Part shown: positions 1-4,076 of the stretch, piece after piece
Numbering within the stretch: position 1 is the stretch's first letter
How the letters are laid out: the number at the start of each line of letters is the position of its first letter
Source: an uncultured Clostridia bacterium
Lineage (GTDB): Bacteria > Bacillota > Clostridia > Christensenellales > UBA1242
Length of the DNA: 8,571 nucleotides
Assembly: GCA_937891595.1 (NCBI GenBank)
Contig: CALATF010000057.1
Location: 1-8,571 of the forward strand
Direction: 5' to 3'
Notes under the pieces: generated by a model
The model's input: only the letters and a program-made list of their open reading frames with translations
Told to the model about the DNA's origin: nothing
Database searches by the model: none
Program-made: the position numbers and the translations under genes

Positions 1-47
1 CTAAAAACACACTATCTTTTTTTTAAAATTATCTCTTCATATCCCAT
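1..47 (-). pseudogene. 5' end of a probable nucleotide-sugar epimerase, frame broken at a poly-A run
   Basis: On the minus strand an ATG at 47-45 lies 18 nt past the stop of the dehydrogenase fragment, with an AAAGG-type ribosome site at 63-59. As written it reads MGYEEIILKKR and stops at 14-12. The codons just before the stop sit in a run of eight A (24-17). Reading one A fewer gives MGYEEIILKKDSVFL, with a G as the first base of the next codon. That fits the usual lead-in to the Rossmann motif (VTGxxGFIG) of extended-SDR sugar epimerases, which often sit beside nucleotide-sugar dehydrogenases. The glycine motif itself lies outside the window, so the assignment rests on about 15 residues plus context. 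The broken frame may be a sequencing error, a slippery tract, or a wrong call. Confidence 0.33.
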
Positions 48-65
48 TATACACTCGACCTTTCT

Positions 66-137
66 TTATAATCTCCAATAATTATACCCTGCTTTTTCGT
101 AATTATTTCTGTCTAGAATTCCTTTAATATCTATTAA
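66..137 (-). pseudogene. C-terminal end of a nucleotide-sugar dehydrogenase (UDP-sugar 6-dehydrogenase type)
   Basis: The minus strand reads LIDIKGILDRNNYEKAGYNYW then RL and stop (TAA at 68-66). A hydrophobic strand ending in DxKG, then a short tail ending YWRL or YWSL, is characteristic of the C-terminal NAD-binding lobe of capsule-type nucleotide-sugar dehydrogenases (TviB/CapL/WbpA-like). These oxidise UDP-sugars to uronic acids for surface polysaccharides. Only about 23 residues are recognisable. The catalytic Cys and the N-terminal Rossmann domain would lie further right on this strand, but that stretch is occupied by plus-strand rseP, so the gene is cut at about 118-141. The frame stays open further right, but the residues there are the antisense of rseP. 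Identity rests on motif memory over a short stretch. Confidence 0.5.
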
Positions 138-141
138 TTTA
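118..141. other. Probable junction between unrelated sequences (dehydrogenase fragment / rseP fragment)
   Basis: Left of this stretch only the minus strand makes protein sense (dehydrogenase tail ending at 66). Right of it only the plus strand does (rseP from about codon 127-129). The rseP frame meets a stop at 100-102, and family resemblance fades before ILSINL. The two similarities overlap at about 127-137, so the exact break cannot be set; a short shared sequence could lie there. It may be a genuine rearrangement or an assembly join. Confidence 0.5.
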
Positions 142-321
142 TCAGTATTTAACCTTTTGCCGTTCCCAGCTTTAGATGGTGCTAGAATGGTTTTCGTAGG
201 TATAGAATGGATAAGAGGAAAGCCTATTAATAGAAAAGTAGAGGGTACAATTCACTTTGTAGGTCTAATAGTGCTGTTTGCCTTTGTGCTACTGGTTGAC
301 ATTTTACATTTTGTTTTATAA
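127..321 (+). pseudogene. rseP: C-terminal end of RseP/RasP-type site-2 protease (M50), 5' truncated
   Basis: The frame reads ILSINLSVFNLLPFPALDGA, then a stretch containing IEWIRGKP and EGTIHFVGL, a hydrophobic segment and the stop at 319-321. This is the last core helix and tail of the M50 membrane metalloprotease family, which cleaves anti-sigma factors and membrane peptides within the bilayer. The Asp of LDG (codon 175-177) is the zinc ligand of the family's second metal motif. The usual LDGG is LDGA here. A final membrane-spanning helix covers about 253-318. The HExxH half of the active site is missing, since the sequence upstream is unrelated (stop at 100-102). rseP upstream of polC and rimP is the normal Bacillota order, so the fragment is syntenic. 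Its codons look somewhat GC-richer than those of the next gene. Confidence 0.83.
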
Positions 322-324
322 AAT
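296..324 (+). promoter_or_regulatory. Sigma-A-type promoter for the PolC-derived exonuclease gene
   Basis: A perfect -35 box TTGACA (296-301) is followed by a 17-bp spacer and TAAAAT (319-324), five of six matches to the -10 consensus. It overlaps the last codons and stop of rseP, with a predicted start near 331 and a leader of about 20 nt before the ATG at 352. The match is strong. However, it overlaps coding sequence in an AT-rich genome, so chance is possible. Confidence 0.6.
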
Positions 325-351
325 AAAATTATCTAGGGAACAAAATGTTAT

Positions 352-1944
352 ATGGAAAACAATAAATTAATTAATGAAATAAATTTAAAAACCTGCAATA
401 AATTTAACTTTTTAAAGTTAAAGCAGGTTTTTTTTGATAAAAACAAAAATGAATGTGATATTACTTTAATTTATCCAAGCAATAAGGAATTGACTTCTCA
501 AGATAAGCAGGAAATAGTAGATATAATAGTTGCTTTTTTAAATTTAGATAGTGCAAACATTATTATAAAAATAAATAAAAGCTTTATTGAAGAAGATTTA
601 ATAAAAAGAGAAATAGTAAGTTATTTTAGTCAAAAAAATCCTATTATAAACAATGCTTTAAACGATAACACTTTACAAATTAAGTTGAAAGAAGATGTTG
701 TGCCTTTAGCAAGTATCATGTTTTATTTTGAAGAAGATTTATTAAATTATTTTAATAAATTTAACCTTGACAAAAATTTATTAAACTATTTATCTAATCG
801 TTTTTGTTGTGATTTTGAAATAAAAGCTAATTCAATGGGGAAATTTGGTTATAGCCAAAATTTTTTATCCGAGCGATTCGATACTTTAACAAAAGAAAGT
901 GATATGAATGCAATTATGACTAAAACTATGGATAAATATTTTGTAACAAACAAAAAAGTTATAATAGGTAGTGAAATTAACTTTAACCCAAGATATATTT
1001 CTAGCATAAAAAGTAAAATGGATAGCTGTGTAGTTGCCGGTAAAATCAATTTCTTAACAGAAAAAACTTATAAATCAAAAAGAACAAAAACAAATAAAGA
1101 TGGAACAAAAGAAGAAATTATTAAACCATTTTTTAATTTTCAAATTAAAGATGATTCCGGGTCTTTACTTGCTGTAATATTTCCAAGTAAAGCAAATTAT
1201 CATAAAATGCATTTGTTGAAAAATGGAGATTGTATATTAGTAAAAGGTAAAATAGAAACTTTTAACGATAAGTTTGAAATAAGTATAAAAGATATTAGTT
1301 TATGTCAAATTCCAAACAAATCAGAGCTTTTATTAAATGTAGACCATAATGAAATTGTTGATTATTGTTTTGTTAGACCTATTAAATATAGTAGCTTTAA
1401 ACAATCTAATTTATTTGAAAACAAACTATCTTTGTCTAGAGAAATTCAAAGTCAGTCTTATGTCGTTTACGATTTTGAAACAACAGGCGTTAATGCTGAA
1501 AAAGATGAAATTATAGAAATAGGTGCATTAAAAGTTGTTAATGGAGAGTTTTCTGAAGTCTTTAGTACTTTAGTTAAGCCTAAGCAATTAATTCCAGCAG
1601 AGGCTACAAAAATTAATAGAATTACTAATGAAATGGTGGCTAATTGCTATTCAATAGACCAAGTTATATGTGATTTTTATTTATTCTGTAAAGGTTGTCA
1701 AATGGTTGGGTACAATAGTATTGCGTTTGATAGTTTATTTTTGAAAAAAGCAGGAAAGAAAGTGGGGTTAAATTTTGATAATACTCAAATAGATGTCTTT
1801 TTGCTTGCAAAAGATAAATTAAAGGGTTTAAGAAATTACAAATTATCAACTGTTTCAAAATGCTTAGAAGTCAATTTAGTAGACGCTCATAGAGCTCTAA
1901 ACGATGTTATTGCAACCGCTGAAGTGTTTTTGAAATTATATTAA
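352..1944 (+). CDS. PolC-derived protein: PolC N-terminal region + OB fold + DEDD 3'-5' exonuclease, no PHP or polymerase domain
   Basis: This 530-residue protein sits where polC is normally found, between rseP and rimP. Residues 1 to about 220 resemble the PolC N-terminal region. Residues about 226-320 form an OB-fold nucleic-acid-binding domain with a lysine-rich loop (about 237-255). Residues 370-530 are a DnaQ-like exonuclease with all catalytic residues: D374 and E376 (DFETTG), D460 (NSIAFD), H513 and D518 (HRALND). Full PolC has about 1,400 residues, with the exonuclease inserted in a PHP domain and followed by the polymerase. Here the PHP half between OB and exonuclease is replaced by a linker of about 48 residues, and the protein stops right after the exonuclease. 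The frame is intact, which suggests a functional stand-alone proofreading or repair exonuclease, not decay. The linker contains QSNLF (351-355), a possible sliding-clamp-binding peptide. The ATG at 352 has AGGGA 12 nt upstream. Confidence 0.85.
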   Translation: MENNKLINEINLKTCNKFNFLKLKQVFFDKNKNECDITLIYPSNKELTSQDKQEIVDIIVAFLNLDSANIIIKINKSFIEEDLIKREIVSYFSQKNPIINNALNDNTLQIKLKEDVVPLASIMFYFEEDLLNYFNKFNLDKNLLNYLSNRFCCDFEIKANSMGKFGYSQNFLSERFDTLTKESDMNAIMTKTMDKYFVTNKKVIIGSEINFNPRYISSIKSKMDSCVVAGKINFLTEKTYKSKRTKTNKDGTKEEIIKPFFNFQIKDDSGSLLAVIFPSKANYHKMHLLKNGDCILVKGKIETFNDKFEISIKDISLCQIPNKSELLLNVDHNEIVDYCFVRPIKYSSFKQSNLFENKLSLSREIQSQSYVVYDFETTGVNAEKDEIIEIGALKVVNGEFSEVFSTLVKPKQLIPAEATKINRITNEMVANCYSIDQVICDFYLFCKGCQMVGYNSIAFDSLFLKKAGKKVGLNFDNTQIDVFLLAKDKLKGLRNYKLSTVSKCLEVNLVDAHRALNDVIATAEVFLKLY

Positions 1945-2011
1945 TATGACGAAAAATAAAAGTTAATATATATTATATATTATCTAAGTAATGTTTAAAA
2001 TAAAAAAGTAC

Positions 2012-2040
2012 TTGATATTCATAATAAACTGTGTTATAAT
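2012..2040 (+). promoter_or_regulatory. Strong sigma-A promoter with extended -10 for the rimP operon
   Basis: TTGATA (2012-2017, five of six matches), a 17-bp spacer and a perfect TATAAT (2035-2040), with TG at 2032-2033 forming the extended -10 element TGnTATAAT. The upstream stretch 1962-2011 is almost pure A/T and could act as an UP element. The predicted start is near 2047, giving a leader of about 80 nt before the rimP ATG at 2126. It separates expression of rimP onward from the exonuclease gene. Confidence 0.82.
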
Positions 2041-2053
2041 TCCATTAGCTTAA

Positions 2054-2098
2054 AATTGTTACTTTAAGAGTGGCTTGTTCCACTCTTAATTGTTACTT
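2054..2098 (+). repeat. 11-base direct repeat flanking the rimP leader hairpin
   Basis: AATTGTTACTT occurs at 2054-2064 and again at 2088-2098, 34 bases apart, on either side of the hairpin at 2064-2089. Both copies lie in the predicted rimP leader RNA. A perfect 11-mer this close is noteworthy even in AT-rich sequence. It could be a two-copy protein-binding site or a trace of a small duplication. Confidence 0.6.
2064..2089 (+). promoter_or_regulatory. Stem-loop in the rimP leader RNA
   Basis: TTAAGAGTGG (2064-2073) pairs perfectly with CCACTCTTAA (2080-2089) around a six-base loop CTTGTT. It forms soon after the predicted transcription start and ends 36 nt before the rimP ATG. No T-run follows (AATTGTTACTT comes next), so it is not a standard intrinsic terminator. 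I recall similar GAGTGG/CCACTC hairpins ahead of rimP in other Bacillota, but cannot verify this here. Likely roles are leader stability or binding of a ribosomal or transcription protein. Confidence 0.6.
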
Positions 2099-2125
2099 AG
2101 GGCAAATTTATTTAAAAGAGGATGT

Positions 2126-2593
2126 ATGCAAGGTAAAATAGCAAGTTTGGTTGAAGCAAACTTAACAAAAGTTATAAATGATTTAGGCTATGAGCTTTAC
2201 GAAGTTGAATATGCTAAAAAACAAAACGGTATGAATTTAACCATTTTCATAACTTCTTCAAATGCTTTAATTACTATAAAAGATTGTGAACTTGTTCATC
2301 GTGCTATCGACCCTATTTTAGATGAGTTAGACCCAACTAAAGGCGAGCATTATTATTTAAATGTTTCTTCAGTTGGGCTAGACAAACCTTTAAAGTCAAA
2401 TAAAGACTTTAATAGATGTTTAGGTAAAGAAGTAATAGTAAAACAATTTGTCCAAAAAGATAATAAAAAGGAAATTGTAGGCTTGTTAAAAAGTTTTGAT
2501 GAGAATACTATTACAATAGAAGTAGAAAATAATGCTTCTGTTAGTATTTTGCGCCAAAACATAGCACTTTGCAAACAAAACATAAAATTTTAA
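2126..2593 (+). CDS. rimP: Ribosome maturation factor RimP
   Basis: A 155-residue cytoplasmic protein that helps assemble the 3' domain of the 30S subunit and binds the S12 region before 50S joining. The N-terminal alpha/beta domain contains GYELYEVEYAKKQNGMNLTI and a stretch ending LDPTKGEHYYLNVSSVGLDKPL. The (D/N)VSSPGLDRPL-type signature of the family is clear, with VG where PG is usual. The C-terminal SH3-like domain covers about residues 80-155. The start is the ATG at 2126, preceded by AAGAGG (2116-2121) with a 4-nt spacer. A TTG at 2090 would add twelve residues but lies next to the leader hairpin and has no ribosome site. The length matches the family. It is first in its operon, 16 nt before nusA, the usual pairing. 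Confidence 0.93.
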   Translation: MQGKIASLVEANLTKVINDLGYELYEVEYAKKQNGMNLTIFITSSNALITIKDCELVHRAIDPILDELDPTKGEHYYLNVSSVGLDKPLKSNKDFNRCLGKEVIVKQFVQKDNKKEIVGLLKSFDENTITIEVENNASVSILRQNIALCKQNIKF

Positions 2594-2609
2594 AGGAGAA
2601 AATGTAAAA

Positions 2610-3773
2610 ATGGTAAACAAGGATTTTTTCTTAGCACTTGAAGATTTGGAAAGAGAAAAGAAAATTAATAAGGAGTTTTTTATTGAAGCTTTGGAATCTG
2701 CTTTGACTTCTGCTTATAAGAAAAACTTTGGTGAAGCAAAATCTGCAAGCGTAAAACTTAATCCAGAAAAAAACACAATTAAAGTTTATAGCTACAAAAC
2801 AATAGTAGAAGAAGTTGAAGATCCAGATAAAGAAATAAGCTTAGCTGATGCTAAACAACTTAAAAAGTCATATGATATCGGCGACGTTATTATGGAAGAA
2901 GTTACACCAAAAGAATTTGGTAGAATTGCTGCACAAATAGCAAAACAAGTTGTTATGCAAAAATTAAGAGAAGCTGAACATCAAGTAGCAATTAATGAAT
3001 TATCTGAAAAACAAAACGAACTTGTAACAGGTCTTATTAGAAGAATTGAAGCAGGGGTTGTTTATGTTGAAATTCCTGGTTCTAAAACTGAAGGCGTAAT
3101 GCAAGAAAACGACCAAATCCCTGGTGAAAATTATGCTATAGGTGATAGAATTAAGGTTTATGTTAAAAATATTAAAGACTCTACAAAATCAACTTTTGTT
3201 CAAGTGTCTCGTAGCAATCCAGGTTTTGTAAAAAGATTATTTGAACTAGAAGTACCTGAAATTAAATCTGGCGAAATTGAAGTTAAAAATATTACCCGTG
3301 AAGCTGGGTATAGAACAAAAATGTCAGTATATTGTTCAAATCCAAATATCGACGTAGTGGGTGCTTGCGTAGGTAATAAAGGTTTAAGAATAAATGCTAT
3401 TGTAAACGAACTTAACGGTGAAAAAATAGATATTATAGAATATTCTGAAAACCCACTTGAATATATTGCAAGAGCTTTAAGTCCTGCTAAAGTTAGCACA
3501 GTTTATGCTTTAGAAGGTAATAACTATGCAAGAGCAGTTGTACCAGATGATAAATTATCTTTAGCAATAGGTAAAAGTGGCCAAAATGTAAGACTTGCTG
3601 TTAAATTAACAGGCTGGAAAATAGATGTTAAATCTGAAAGTGTTGCAAAACAAATAGATGGTGAATTATTCTTTAATATGGAAAAAGAAAATTTTGACGT
3701 AGAAAATAGTGAATCTGATTTAACTGATTTTGACAACCTTACATCTGATATCACAACAGATGACGAAATTTAA
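2610..3773 (+). CDS. nusA: Transcription termination/antitermination factor NusA
   Basis: A 387-residue RNA polymerase-binding factor controlling pausing, intrinsic termination and antitermination. The N-terminal polymerase-binding domain spans about 1-125. The S1 domain (about 137-202) begins ELVTGLIRRIEAGVVYVEI. KH1 (about 210-285) has VGACVGNKGLRINAIVNELN with the GNKG loop at 255-258. KH2 (about 290-350) has LSLAIGKSGQNVRLAVKLTG with GKSG at 321-324. The last 40 or so residues are an acidic Asp/Glu/Ser-rich tail. There are no C-terminal acidic-repeat domains of the proteobacterial kind, as is normal in Bacillota. The ATG at 2610 follows a good ribosome site, AAAGGAG (2592-2598), which overlaps the rimP stop. 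The ATG at 2602 is followed at once by TAA and is not used. Confidence 0.97.
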   Translation: MVNKDFFLALEDLEREKKINKEFFIEALESALTSAYKKNFGEAKSASVKLNPEKNTIKVYSYKTIVEEVEDPDKEISLADAKQLKKSYDIGDVIMEEVTPKEFGRIAAQIAKQVVMQKLREAEHQVAINELSEKQNELVTGLIRRIEAGVVYVEIPGSKTEGVMQENDQIPGENYAIGDRIKVYVKNIKDSTKSTFVQVSRSNPGFVKRLFELEVPEIKSGEIEVKNITREAGYRTKMSVYCSNPNIDVVGACVGNKGLRINAIVNELNGEKIDIIEYSENPLEYIARALSPAKVSTVYALEGNNYARAVVPDDKLSLAIGKSGQNVRLAVKLTGWKIDVKSESVAKQIDGELFFNMEKENFDVENSESDLTDFDNLTSDITTDDEI

Positions 3774-3790
3774 TTAATAGGTATAAAACA

Positions 3791-4051
3791 ATGCCAAAAA
3801 AAATTCCTTTAAGAATGTGTATTGCTTGCCGAACAATGCAAGAAAAACAAAATTTGCTTAGAATAGTAAAAAATAATCAAAATGAAATTTTCATAGATAA
3901 AACAAATAAAGCAAATGGTAGAGGCGCATATATTTGTAATAACAAAGATTGTTATGAAAAATGTGTAAAAACAAAAGCATTAAATAGAGCATTTAAATGC
4001 GAAATAGATAATCAAATTTTAGAAAATTTAAAAGAAAATTTTAAAAATTAA
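3791..4051 (+). CDS. rnpM: YlxR/RnpM family RNA-binding protein
   Basis: An 86-residue basic protein of the YlxR (DUF448) family. The signature RMCIACR lies at residues 8-14 and GRGAYIC at 43-49. Cysteines 10, 13, 49, 54 and 58 are placed as in family members. The Bacillus homologue has been renamed RnpM because it binds the RNase P RNA and modulates the enzyme; the function here is inferred from that. It lies 17 nt after nusA, its usual neighbour. The ribosome site is weak (AATAGG, 3776-3781, 9 nt before the ATG). The next gene is infB, without the L7Ae-like ylxQ that normally lies between. Confidence 0.93.
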   Translation: MPKKIPLRMCIACRTMQEKQNLLRIVKNNQNEIFIDKTNKANGRGAYICNNKDCYEKCVKTKALNRAFKCEIDNQILENLKENFKN

Positions 4052-4076
4052 AGCGTAAAAATAGGAGTATAAACTT

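Noticed and set aside
1962..1980. Palindrome-like AT stretch (AATATATATT) as an operator
   Set aside because: Simple alternating A/T sequence forms such dyads by chance in this genome. It is better seen as AT-rich promoter upstream DNA.
2064..2098. Intrinsic terminator after the exonuclease gene
   Set aside because: The hairpin lies downstream of the rimP promoter and is not followed by a T-run, so a leader structure is more likely than a terminator.
2090..2125. Upstream TTG start extending rimP by twelve residues
   Set aside because: The TTG lies directly after the leader hairpin with no ribosome site. The ATG at 2126 has AAGAGG just upstream and gives the family's normal N-terminus.
3200..3499. 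99-codon minus-strand open frame within nusA
   Set aside because: Antisense of the S1/KH1 coding region; no start signal and no recognisable domain.
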